A DNA stretch of 41,741 nt from Chromera velia (taxonomy: Eukaryota > Sar > Chromeraceae): NCBI GenBank assembly GCA_018398765.1, contig JAHBMJ010000728.1, positions 1 through 41,741 of the forward strand, in the 5' to 3' direction. Under the pieces are notes generated by a model. The model was not told the origin of the DNA. It ran no database searches and saw only the letters and a list, made by a program, of their open reading frames with translations. How positions within the stretch are numbered: position 1 is the first letter of the stretch; each line of letters starts with the position of its first letter. Positions 1-11,580 of the stretch are shown here, piece after piece. Made by a program: the position numbers and the translations under genes.

Positions 1-3000
1 AGGACGCGGCACTGCCGAGTCAGGACGTGGAGAAGATCAGGAAGGTTTACGCTCCGAAGGTGTTTGGTGCTTGGTATCTCCACGAGGCTTGCAAGGCCAA
101 GGGCGTGGATCTCGACTTCTTCATGTCGTTCTCGTCCGTGGCATCGCTGCTGGGCAACTTCGGTCAGACGAACTACTCGGCTGCGAACGCGTGCCTGGAC
201 GCCCTGACGGCCTTCCGTCGTTCTCAGGGTCTGGCGGCGCAGTCGATCCAGTGGGGCCCGTGGATCGAGCAGGGGATGGCTGCTGAGCTGAAGGATCAGC
301 TGGTGAAGGTGGGCATGCGGGGTATCACGAACGAGCTCGGTATGCGCGTGATGGGCGATGTGATGCGCTCAGATGCAGGCACAGCGGGATGTCAAGAGCT
401 GATCTGGAAGACTTTCCTCTCAAGGTTAGCAGCCGTTTGGCGAGGGTTTTTTTTTGTCACTTTCCTTTTTCCGTTCTCCCGCTTCGTTTTGTGCTTACCT
501 TATTCCTTTGGCTCGAAGAGTGTGTGTTCCTGCTTGCTTGTCTACCCTGATTTTGTTGTTTCTCTGAGTGGTCCTCATTTCGTGCCCGTCTCTTCGGGTT
601 TGTTCGCAGGTATGAGGTGACACCATCGTTCTTCAAGAACGTGGCGACGGGAGATTCGGGAGACACCTCGGTTGACCAGTCCCTCCGATACCTCTCTCCC
701 AAGGAGCTGTACGAGCACGTGAAGACGGTCGTCCTCGAGACAGCGACTCAGATCCTCGGCCAGAGCGACGCGCCGTCTCTGGATGCTCCCCTGCAAGAGC
801 TGGGAGTCGACTCCCTCTCTGCTGTGGAGCTGCGCAACGCCCTTGCCGGCAAATTGGGTGTCAAGCTTCCTGCGACTGCTCTGTTCGACTACCCCACTCT
901 GAACGCCATGATCAACTTCTGCGTGGGGAAGATCCGAGAATCGTTCGGAGACTCCGCAGAAGGCGGGACAGAGACTGCAGCAGCTCCAGGAGGCATGGAA
1001 GGTGACCTTGCTACGTCTGTGAGTGCCGACTGGAAGGGCATGGCTGTGACCGGCGTTGGTTGCCGTCTCCCCGGTGCAGTCCTGAACCCTGACGAAATGT
1101 GGGAGATGATGATGGCCAAGACGGACTGTCTGATGGAGATTCCTCTGTCCCGATGGAACCATGGACCCCTCTACGATCCGGACATGGATGCCAAGGGGAA
1201 GTGTTACGTGAAGGAGGCCGCCTTCATTGAGAATGTGGAATTGTTTGACAACCAGTTCTTCAACATCACCCCTGTGGAAGTCCAGTGTATGGATCCACAA
1301 CAGAGGGTGATGCTGGAGGTGGCCTACGAGTCGATGGTCTCATCTGGATTCTCTAAGGACTCCCTGGTGGGGGCTGAGATGGGTGTGTTCATCGGTGTGT
1401 GCAACCAGGACTGGAACTTCATTGACATTGGAGACAAGGCCTCCTCGTTCTCGGGAACGGGAGGTGCGAACTCTCTGGTGTCCAACAGAGTCTCGTTCGT
1501 GTTCGGACTGAAGGGTCCCTCGATTTCGATGGACACCGCCTGTTCCTCCTCCCTCGTGGCAGTCGATGTCGCCCTCGACAAGGTCCGCATGGGTGCCTGT
1601 CAGATGGCATTGGTGGGAGGCGTTAACCTGGTCCTCTCACCGCATCTCTTCGTGGCCTTCTCGAAGGCACGCATGCTTTCTCCAGATGCCAGGTGCAAGA
1701 CCTTCGATGCGGGTGCGAATGGATATGCACGTGGAGAAGGGTGTGGGGCGATTGTGCTGAAGAGGTACGCAGCTGCTGTCTCGAACAACGACCCGATTTG
1801 GGCTGTCGTCAGAGGCTCAGCAACGAACCATGACGGCAAGTCGATGTCCCTCACTGCCCCCAACGGTCCTGCTCAGTCTGCCGTCCTCTCGAAGGCCCTC
1901 CAGAACGCCGGCCTGAAGCCCTCCGATGTGTCCTACCTGGAGGCACACGGCACAGGGACGGGACTCGGAGACCCCATCGAGGTGGGGGCAATCAAGGCGG
2001 TCTACCAGAAGGACAGGACCAGTGAGAGTCCCCTGGTGGTTGGTGCCCTGAAGACCAACATCGGGCATCTGGAGGGAGGGGCGGGAATTGCGGGTTTGAT
2101 CAAGTTGATCTTGGTCCTCCGCAACAAGGAGGCACCCCCAAATCTCCACTTCAAGAAGTTGAACCCCCACATCGACATTGAAGACTTCAACGTCGTCTTC
2201 CCGACTGAGCCCACTGCACTTGTGGGTGCCAACCGTCCCTCGTTGACAGACTCGCAGCCGTTTGTTGGGGGCGTGTCCTCGTTCGGTTTCGGTGGTTGCA
2301 ACGCTCACGTGATTGTGCAGGGTCCTCCTGAGGGCACTCCCGAGGTGCGACGTGCGGGCGTTTCTGCCGAGAAGCCCAGCGTGGCCTTCTTGTTCACTGG
2401 TCAGGGATCTCAGTATGTGGGCATGGGCAAGGAGCTTTACGGGACTGAGAAGGTGTTCAAGGAAGCCATCGATGCGTGTGCTGAGGTTCTCGATCCTGTC
2501 ATCAAGGTTCCTCTCCTAGAACTTTTGTTCCCTGCAGAACCCAAACCTGCAGGACAGAACCTCATGGATGAGACCCGCTACTCCCAGCCTGCGATCTTCT
2601 CGATTGAGTTTGCGTTGAGTGAACTGTGGAAGTCGAAGGGTATCGAACCGAGCATCGTTGTTGGACACTCACTGGGTGAGTATGTCGCTGCCACTGTTGC
2701 TGGTATGATGACCCTCGAGGAAGGTCTGCTGTTGATTGCCGAGCGTGCGCGATTGATGGCCGACGCCCCGAAGAACAACGGCATCATGGCCGCCTGTCGA
2801 GCATCTGAGGCCGATTTCGAGAAGGGATTCAACGCAGTGCTCGAGCAGACAAAGGACGAGACACTGAAGGAACGAGTCGCCATTGCTGCCATCAACGGCC
2901 CGAAGAGCATCGTGGTCTCGGGAGTTGAGGCTGACGTCAACAAGGTGATCGAGAAGATGGGTCTCGCGGGCAAGTCCCGAAAGCTCACCGTCTCCCACGC

Positions 3001-6000
3001 TTTCCACTCACCTTGCATGGACTGTGCAGCCAAACCTTTTGCCGCCAAGGTGGCTGAGATGAAGCTGAAGTCCCCTCGTGAGGGCATCACCCTGGTCTCC
3101 TGTCTGACCGGCAAGGCGGCGGGAGATGAGATGCTCAAGCCCCAATTCTGGTCAGACCACATTGTGAAGCCTGTGCGGTTCCTCCAGGGCATGAACACCG
3201 TCATGGAGCAGGGTGTCGCCGTCCTGGCTGAGCTCGGACCTCGTCCGACACTTGTCAACATGGGCAAGCAGTGCGTGGGCAGCGAGGCTGCTGGCGCTGC
3301 CACTTGGGTCTGCTCTCTGGACCCGGCAAAGCCCGCCACTGGTGCCTTTGAGGCTGCACTCGAGAAGGTCTCGATCCGTGCACAGGGAACGCACGTCTGG
3401 ATGCACAAGGCCTGGCCGTGGCACACCATCGTGCACCCACTGATTGGTGCCAAGAAGGACGGAGACAGCGGGAAGGGCGTGAAGTTCGAGGGGTATGTGA
3501 GTGCAGATGCGAGAGGACTGGTGGGAGATCACGTTGTCTCGAACAAGATTCTCCTGCCGGGTGCTGCCTTCGTAGAGTTGATGGCAAGCTCGTGCTTTGA
3601 GCTCTTGAAGGAACTCAAGGGCGGTGCAAGCGCCAAGGCAGCAGCACTGGCTCCCTCAGAGGGCATCTCCGTGGTTGATGTCAACTTCGAACGTCCGATG
3701 GTCTTTGCCGACCCCGGAAGTGACCAGAAGGACATCGAGACCATCTCCGTTGCCGTGGGAGAGGTGACAACGGGAGGAGGGCTGTCTGTGGCCTCTCTGA
3801 CACAGGGAGACGACGAGGAGGCTCAACATGCAGGAGGCCGTATCGGGGGTATTGTCACGATGCCCGAGTCGAACGAGAACGCTCTGAAGGCGCTGAAGGA
3901 GAAGTGCAAAAATCCTTATGAGGTGAAGAGCTTCTACAAGCAGTTGCACGACATCGGCCTTCAGTACGGCCCCAGATTCCAGACCGTGAAGGAATTGTAC
4001 GCAGGCCCTCTGGAGACACCTCCAAAGCCTGAAGGAGCAGAGGCGTTGGGTGTGGAGGTGAAGGAAGAGGATCCCCGGGTGATGGAGGTTCTCGCACTTG
4101 TGCAGAATCCCACAGGGGCGACGGAATCCTTCGAGGCCGGGTTCAATTTCCACCCGGCAGTCATTGACGGTGCTCTGCAGTCAGCTGCTATCATGCTCAG
4201 TGACGGTGGCAGTGGAAAGCCTATGGTTCCTGCGTCGATCGAGAAAGCGACATTCCGGAAGATGCCTCCGAGCGCGCCGGTCTGGTCGCATTCGAGAATT
4301 CTGAGTGGCACCAAGACAAGTGCCTCGATGGATGTCACCCTGCTTGACGGTAAGGGCAAAATCCTGGCACTGCTCCAGAACGTGACTGTGAGACAGATCG
4401 ACCTCACCCCTCCTGTTGACATCCCCAGAGAGCTCCTGTGGGAGGTGAACTGGGTGCCTCGTCCTGTGGTGAAGGAGGGTGCAGAGGGCGCACGTCTGGT
4501 GCCTGCAGACGACACGCGACCCGTTCTCTTCCTCTCTTGTCCTACGGAAGCTGTTTCAACTGGACTGAAGGTCAGTGGAGACCCAGCAACTGATCGATCA
4601 GTGTTTGTTCTTGTCGTCTGCATGCGTTTTCAGTTCCAGTGAAGAATGCTTCCTCCTTCGATTTCACCTTGTCCCGTGCTCTCTGATTTCGCCTTTCTCC
4701 TTCCATTTCACCTTGTCCTGTGCTCTCTGATTTCGCCCTTCTCTTTTGCTGTCGCACTTGATGTTTCGATGGACTGCTCTCCCTGAAGTAGAAAACTATT
4801 TTGAAAGGAAGGGCCCCTTGGTGCTGTTTCGCTCTCACTCTTGCGATTTTGAAAACCTTTCACCCTCTTTTCCTCACTGTCTCTGCAGGCTGCTCTCCCG
4901 GGAGAACACGTCTTCCATCTCTTGGGCAAGCTCCCCTCAGGCCTTGAGCTGGAGGCCCTCATTGGAGATGGGAAGTACTCGGCGGTTGTCTCGCTTGCAG
5001 GCATCTGCCCTCCGGCTCAGGGAGGCGGGGCAGAGGAGGCGGTGATCGCTGCTCTGGGAGAGCTTCTGGCCGTCTCCCGAGTCATGAACAAGATCGCAGG
5101 GGCAGCATCGGCAACCAACCCCGCCAAGTTCGCCCCTGTTCTTGTCCTGACGAAGGGTCAGTGGGCAGTGCCCCTTTTCGACAAGCAGCAGGAGTCTGCG
5201 ATCTTCACTCCCAAGACCTTCACAGAGCATGAGACACCCGTGGCCTTCAAGGCCGAGGGTAGATACCCCGTCCACTCAGGTCTATGGGGTTTCTGTCGGA
5301 CTGCAAAGCTGGAGCTGGAGAGTACCACAGGCACCCAGGTGCTCATGCAGAGTGCCGATCTGGATGTTGCCACTGCAGACGGCGACTTCAAGTCCATCGC
5401 CTCACAGCTCCAGAAGATGTTCGCTTTCCCGGACCCCCGAAACTGTCCCGAAGGGAGCACATCGATGGAGACGGAGGTTATTTTGAGGAAGGGTGGAGAC
5501 GCCATGTTCGTCTCTCGCCTTGCCAAGTCCTCAGTCGACACCAGAGGCCCCATCGAGCTCCACATGCCCGAGAGAGGTGCACTCGGAAACCTCCGTCTGC
5601 GTCCTCAGTCTCTGACCTACAGAGTTGAGCTGCCCCAGAATCTCGTTGAGGTGCGCATCCGTGCCATCGGTCTGAACTTCCGTGACGTCCTCAACGTCAT
5701 GGGGCTCTACCCAGGAGACCCCGGTCCTCCGGGAGCTGATTGTGCGGGTACTGTCACCCGTGTCGGGCCCGGAGTGACCAAGTTCAAACCCGGTGACGAC
5801 GTCTTCGGCATTGCTCAGGGCTGCCTGAAGACCTACTGCATTACCGACATGAACCTCCTGTCGCACAAGCCCGAGTCGATGACCTTCGAGGAGGCCTCTG
5901 CGCTTCCCGTTGTCTACACGACCGTCGAGTACGCTTTCCGTGACTTGGCCAAGCTGAAGAAGGGAGAGCGTGTGCTCTGCCATGCAGTGACTGGGGGTGT

Positions 6001-9000
6001 CGGCATTGCCGCCATTCAGTACTGCAAGGCGATCGGTGCCGAGATCTACGGTACGTGCAGCGAGAAGAAGGTCGAGACGGCTCTGGCCATGGGGGTGAAG
6101 GGAGTTGCGAGCTCCCGTGACCCGAAGAAGTTTGCTGAGGAGATGGCTGCTTTGCTGGGCAACAAAAGGATCGATGTGGTGCTGAACTCCCTGAATGAGG
6201 AGTTCATCCCCGAGTCCCTCAAAATATTGGCTAAGGGAGGTCGGTTCATGGAGATTGGCAAGCGCGGCATCTGGACGGCAGAGGAGATGAAGAAGGCGCG
6301 CCCTGATGTGTACTACGAGACCATTGCTGTCGACCACATGATGGAGGAGAACCCTCCTTGGTTCGGCGGCATGCTCGAGCGCGTGAGGGTGTGCGTCGAC
6401 GAGGGCAGCATCACGCCGATGAACCTGCAGGTGTTCGATATGTACGACGCCAACAACGGAGGCATTGCAGCAATGCGGTTCATGCAGCGTGCTCAGCACA
6501 TCGGCAAGGTGGTCATCAAGATTCCCTCTGCTCTCGGAGAGAAGACCGAGAAGGGGAAGACGTATGCGATCACCGGCGGTCTGGGAGGATTGGGTGTGCT
6601 GGTTGCAGCATGGATGGTGGAGGAGGGTGCGAAGAAGATCCTCCTTCTCTCCAGGCGCGGAAAGCCCGACGAAGCAACTGCCCAGAGCGAGACTTGGAAG
6701 TGGCTCCAGTCCGGCAGTGCCGAGGTCGTCCCGATGAAGTGCGACGTGTCTGTGCGTGCCGACTGCGAGAAGCTGGCAGGCACTCCCGGCCTTGCCGGTA
6801 TCATGCACGCTGCTGGTGTGCTTGAAGACGCGGCACTTGCCAATCAAGAAGTCGAGAAGGTGACCAAGGTGTACGCTCCGAAGGTGTTCGGTGCGTGGTA
6901 TCTCCACGACGCCTGCAAGGCCAAGGGCGTGGATCTCGACTTCTTCATGATGTTCTCCTCCGTTGCCTCACTTTTCGGCAACTTCGGTCAGACGAACTAC
7001 TCGGCTGCGAACGCGTGCCTGGACGCCCTGACGGCCTTCCGTCGTTCTCAGGGTCTGGCGGCGCAGTCGATCCAGTGGGGCCCGTGGATCGAGCAGGGGA
7101 TGGCTGCTGAGCTGAAGGATCAGCTGGTGAAGGTGGGCATGCGGGGTATCACCAACGAGCTCGGTATTCGCGTGATCGGAGACGTCATGCGTTGCACTGG
7201 TACGTCGGCAGTCGTTGGCTGTCAGGTGCTCAAATGGCGCACATACGCAAAGCGCTACAACGAGATCCCGACCTTCCTCGGGGACGTTCAGATGGGCAAG
7301 GGAGGCGGCAACGTCTCTGCTGCCGTTGACTTGACAAAGGTCACTCGAGACGAATTGTCGGGCATGCTCGCTCAGGTGGCACAGGCTGTGACAGGGGCTT
7401 CCGAGAAGCCAGCCACGGACACCGCCCTGATGGACCTGGGTCTCGACTCCCTGGGTGCTGTTGAGTTCCGCAACTCGGTGGCCGACATGACAGGAGTGAA
7501 GCTTCCCCAGACACTCGTGTTCGAGAACCCGACGATCGATGCGATCTCGGAATTCATCCTCGGCACAGTCGCAGGGGGCGGTGCTGGGGGAGCATCCGGG
7601 GGAGCGGCTGATGATTCTGGCGAGGCTCCCGTGAGGATCCGTGGCCCTCCCACAGTGGAGGCCTGGTTGAAGGAGGCCTTTGAGGGTCAGGACAAGTACA
7701 TGAACTTCGTCGAGGCCTTCTGCAGCAAGTACGAGTCCACTGCAGCCCTGGTTGCAGAGTTGGACTTCATCGGTGCTCTGGACTCTATGGGCATCAAGTC
7801 CAAGGGGCCAGACTTCAAACGTCTGTACGAGCACTGGAACAAACTGATTGAGCTGCAGATGGAGACGGAAGAGGAAGAGAGCGGAGGGGCAGCGAAGGAG
7901 AAGGAGCCGTTCATCCATCCTCTGGATGACATCGAGGCCCTCCGTCAGGAGGTGAACTTCGACGTGACCAAACTGAAGCCGTGCACACCTTTGACGAAGA
8001 TCAAGAATGTTCTTCTTACGGGCGTCACTGGTTTTGTGGGCAGGGTACAAGTCCGCATCCTCCTCGAGCTCAAGCACCTGCCTGACCTTCGTGTCCATTG
8101 CATCGTCCGTGCTGACGATGAGGCTCATGCGATGAAGAGAATCGAGGCCGCCTGCAGAGAGGCCAAGGTGTGGGCTCCCTGGATGGCAGAGCGCATCGTC
8201 CCTGTGCCCGGAGACTTCACTCAAGAGGACTTCGGCATCGGTGAGGAGAAGTTTCAGGAGTACTGCAAACTCATGGACATCATCTACCACACAGGAGGAG
8301 ACGTGAATCTGATGAGCAACTACATGCGCCTCCGCCACACGAACGTGCTCAGTGCCCGACCTGTGATGCGCATGTGCACCACATACCGCCTGAAGCCTCT
8401 GCACTTCTGCTCTACTCTCGGGCAGTACCCTGCGTTCTTCGCTGTCTTCTCCAGAGAGTTTGCAGAGCAGACGATCAGGGAAGACTCGATGCCTGACACC
8501 AGGGAGATGGAGAGATTCTATCCTCCGGGACGTATGGGATACCCGTGGTCGAAGATGGGCGCAGAGATCGTTCTCCGTCGGGCGAGAGAGCTCGGCCTCC
8601 CTCTGTTCATCTACAGGCTCCCGAACACCTACGTGGCGTGGGACACGGGGTACACGAACAAGGGAGACTACGCGTGCAGCCTGACGATCTCGTCGGTGCA
8701 GGAAGCGACCTTCCCTGTGGGAGCTGCCACAGCTCCCTTCTCTCCTGTCGACACTATCTGCAGAATGCTGGTCAGTTCATGCTTCCATTGTTTTTTTCCC
8801 TTGCTCTCTCTTTTTTCTCAGTGGCTTTCTTTCATTCCCTCGTCGCTGGTTGTCTCTCGAACTCGGCCTGTGTGCTTGTTGCTTCTGTTCTCCGACGCTA
8901 GTCTCCAGACACTCCCAGCTGCTGCAACAAAAAACGGAACACGGTTTTTCCCCCTCTCGTCCTTTTGTCTGGATGCCTGCAGGTGGAGGCCTCTTTGCTC

Positions 9001-11580
9001 GAGAAGCCCAAACACTGGGTCTATCATCTGATTGATACCCGGGTTGTCACACAGTCAGTCAGCTCATTTGATTTGACGGGGGTGAAGGGGTGAATGTCGG
9101 CCTCTCACATGCCATTGGACAGTTGACATGCAGGGAAATCAGCGAGAAAAGGTAAAGCGTCGACACATGCGGACTTGGGGACTCTAACCCAGACATTGTT
9201 ATTCTTTTTTGTTACTTTTTCTTTTCTCTCTCTCTATCTCTCTCTCTGCAGGGCCCAAATTGAGGGCTGGGCAGCTGAGGTGGGCATTGAGTACAAGGGT
9301 ATGAAGGTGGACGAATTCCTTCGAGCTGTGAAGGCCAGAGGACCCGAATCGCCGGTGTTCAAATTTGTCCCTCTCATGCAGGTCTGTCGGTTTATCTGTC
9401 GGTTTATCTATTTGTTTGTTTGTTTGTCTGTTTGTCGGGTACGAGGGATTTCTTTCTTTGGTACGGGCACCGAGGCATGCAGGCATCGAAAAAGAGAGCA
9501 CACGGCGTAGCCCTCTGTACATCCTTCTTGCCTTGCTCCTGCGTCTGGATGTGGTCGTTCTTTTCATCCTGAGTTCCCTATTTGAATATATGTCGGCGGC
9601 TATGCAAACAACCTTGAGAAGTACGTGTCCTCATCATGATTCTGGTGCATGCACATTCATTCATTGCAGCACTGGAGGTCCTACTGGTTCGACCCCGAGG
9701 AGAGGAAGGACCCCTTCCCCATTGAGGTCAACAACATTTTCGATGACCTGCCCCACCAGGCCTGGCCTCCCATTGAGGAGACCTTCAAGAACTCCTTCCT
9801 CTACTGCTGTGAGTTCCGTCTCCTCAGACCGAACTCTCACGCCATCCGCCTGGATGCAGACGTGATCTACGAGTCCGCACAGGACGAACTGAAGAGACTC
9901 GGCGTGGCCAACCCGAGAGTACCTGCACTCACAGACGGCGCAGAGGGCAGTGCGGAGAAGGCCAAGGAGTTCTTCATGCAGCCTCTGAGACTGCTGTGCG
10001 AGTCCGCACTCAGCCAGACCGAATCGTCCCTATCTTTCATGGGACGGCTGGCTGCCTACGCCCGGTCGCGCCAGATGGTGCAGAACCTGATGTGGATGCA
10101 GCAGGCAGAGGAGAAACACCCAGAAATCCTCAAGACCCAGATCGCACCACCCATCGTGATTGTGGGTCACCCCCGTGCAGCAGGCAGTCTGTTGCTTCGT
10201 GTGCTCGCACAGGACCCCAATCTCTGTGCCCCTGCCTACTGCGAGATGGTGGTACCGTACAACAACGACGGCAGCGTCCTGCAAGCGTTTGCCTCTCCTG
10301 AGGAGACGCGCAAGGCAGGCCTTGCCTCGTCTTCGTGGGGATTCAATCACTACGGGGACTCTAATGAGGATCCGAGAAAGAAGTATGCCACCGACCAGCT
10401 CGAGTTGCTGTACGGACGTGACCAGTACGGAGAACTCGAGTGGCAGCGTCTCCGTCTCTTCGGTGCCACCCTGGCTGACGAGGACTACCTCATTCTCGAT
10501 CACGCCTGGCGTTCTCTTGCCCTCCCTCTGGCCTTCTCCGTGGCCGATTTCAAGGCCTGGCTGCTGAAGAATGGGGGCAAAGAGATGAAGGCGGCCTACG
10601 CTCTGCACCGTAGATTCCTTCAACATCTCCAATGGCAGAGAGAGAGGAAGATCACTGCCTCAGGGGCTCAGGCCCCCAAGACCCCACCCCGGTGGGTGCT
10701 GAAGACGCCGTACCACGCGGCGTGTCTGGAGGAGATCTTCCGACTCTACCCTGATGCTCACGTCGTCTGCGTCAACGGGTAAGTGTGCGAGTGAGTTCGT
10801 ACGAACGTGTCTGTGGGGCTGGGGAGATTCGTTCTCTCTTTCTTTCCCCCTTTCTTTCTTCCTCCCTTTTTTCTTTCTTTTCTTTGTCGGCTTGTTTTTT
10901 TGGTTTCGAAAGAACTGCGATTCTCTCTTGCTGCGCCAGAAACCCTTTCTTTCCTTCACCGGTCAGCAATGCGCGGTTTCCGTCTTCTCTCTCAGCCCCT
11001 TTGTCGTGTTTTTGCCGCGTAAAGCTACTGTGAGTTGATCGATTGTTCTGCCCCCCGTATGCTGACTGAACTTTGCGACTTGATCGTTTGCAGAGAGACG
11101 AAACGCGAGGCCGGCCAGTGGGCCGCAGTTGCCGCCGAGGTTCGCAAGAACCTGGTTGACGGTGCGGGCGCGTCTCCGACCGTTGCGGGTCCCGAGGAAC
11201 TGCAGACTCTCCAGCTGCTGACGGAGAAGCTGGAGGAATTCCGTCAGGCCAACCCGAAGCTTTCGTCTAAGTTCGTTGACGTCCACTATGACGATCTGAT
11301 GAATAACCCTGTGGCAGTAGCCGAGAGGGTGTACAAGGCAACGGGGATGAGTGTGGGCAAGGAGGCAAAGGAGAGGATGTGGGAGTATGTGTCGGATGTG
11401 AGGAAGAACAAGGAAGAACTGGTCAACAGGCCAGGCAGCGACCCCGCCTCCCTGCCTGACTATGGCCTCACTGAGGAGGCAGTGGAGAAGGCAACGGAGG
11501 CCTACTCAAAGAGCGGTAGAGGTGAGGTGAAGAGAAGCATGTTCGGCCGTGCTGTCGACGTTGCTTCTGCTTTCATGTGA
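1..11580 (+). CDS. Type I modular polyketide/fatty acid synthase, C-terminal part, with terminal reductase and sulfotransferase-like domain (5' partial)
   Basis: Exons: 1-424, 610-4570, 4889-8770, 8983-9053, 9252-9381, 9670-10778 and 11094-11580 (last acceptor uncertain; 11046 fits the protein family better). All junctions keep frame, giving about 3,350 residues after the window edge. Domains in order: end of a KR (1-380), ACP with Ser codon at 812, KS (about 1040-2330; Cys codon 1541, His codons 1946 and 2066), AT (about 2380-3330; GHSLG Ser codon 2669 and a HAFH motif near 3000, which predicts malonyl-CoA), DH (about 3430-4400; HPAVIDGALQ motif), central region, ER (about 5600-6520; GGVG NADPH motif), KR (about 6560-7170; TGGLGGLG, active-site Tyr in GQTNYSAAN), ACP (Ser codon 7448), a helical linker, thioester reductase (about 8000-9050; GVTGFVG, YPWSK), and a Sulfotransfer_3-like domain (about 10140-11500). 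It should build a fully reduced chain and release it reductively, as apicomplexan FAS/PKS enzymes with a terminal reductase do. The true N-terminus lies upstream. Confidence 0.93.
153..328 (+). repeat. KR-coding segment identical to 6977-7152
   Basis: These 176 bases read the same, base for base, as 6977-7152 in the second module's KR. The flanks on both sides differ, including at third codon positions. The segment covers the active-site Tyr region and the C-terminal part of the KR. A recent duplication or gene conversion between modules is the simplest explanation. Confidence 0.85.
425..609 (+). other. Intron 1 of the synthase gene
   Basis: The donor is GTTAGC and the acceptor is TTCGCAG. 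Splicing joins two bases of an Arg codon to its third base. The joined protein then reads through the KR C-terminus into the ACP exactly as the second module does near 7200-7280. The intron interior is pyrimidine-rich. Confidence 0.85.
4571..4888 (+). other. Intron 2 of the synthase gene, with a two-copy 44-bp tandem repeat
   Basis: The donor is GTCAGT, the acceptor CTCTGCAG, and the phase is 0. It separates the DH end from the central/ER region. Two near-identical 44-bp units start at 4661 and 4705 (ATTTCACCTTGTCC...), a local tandem duplication inside the intron. Confidence 0.85.
6977..7152 (+). repeat. KR-coding segment identical to 153-328
   Basis: This is the partner copy of the 176-bp identical tract in the preceding module's KR, in the same orientation and 6,824 bp downstream. 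Confidence 0.85.

Noticed and set aside
27-620. First synthase exon read as an independent small KR protein
   Set aside because: The frame continues by a good intron (425-609) into the ACP exactly as in the second module, and the sequence is already open at base 1.
5531-8404. Long minus-strand ORFs (458 and 478 residues) inside the synthase exon
   Set aside because: They are antisense shadows of a GC-rich coding exon, rich in His/Leu/Arg with no domain pattern. The plus strand has clear KR, ACP and reductase motifs.
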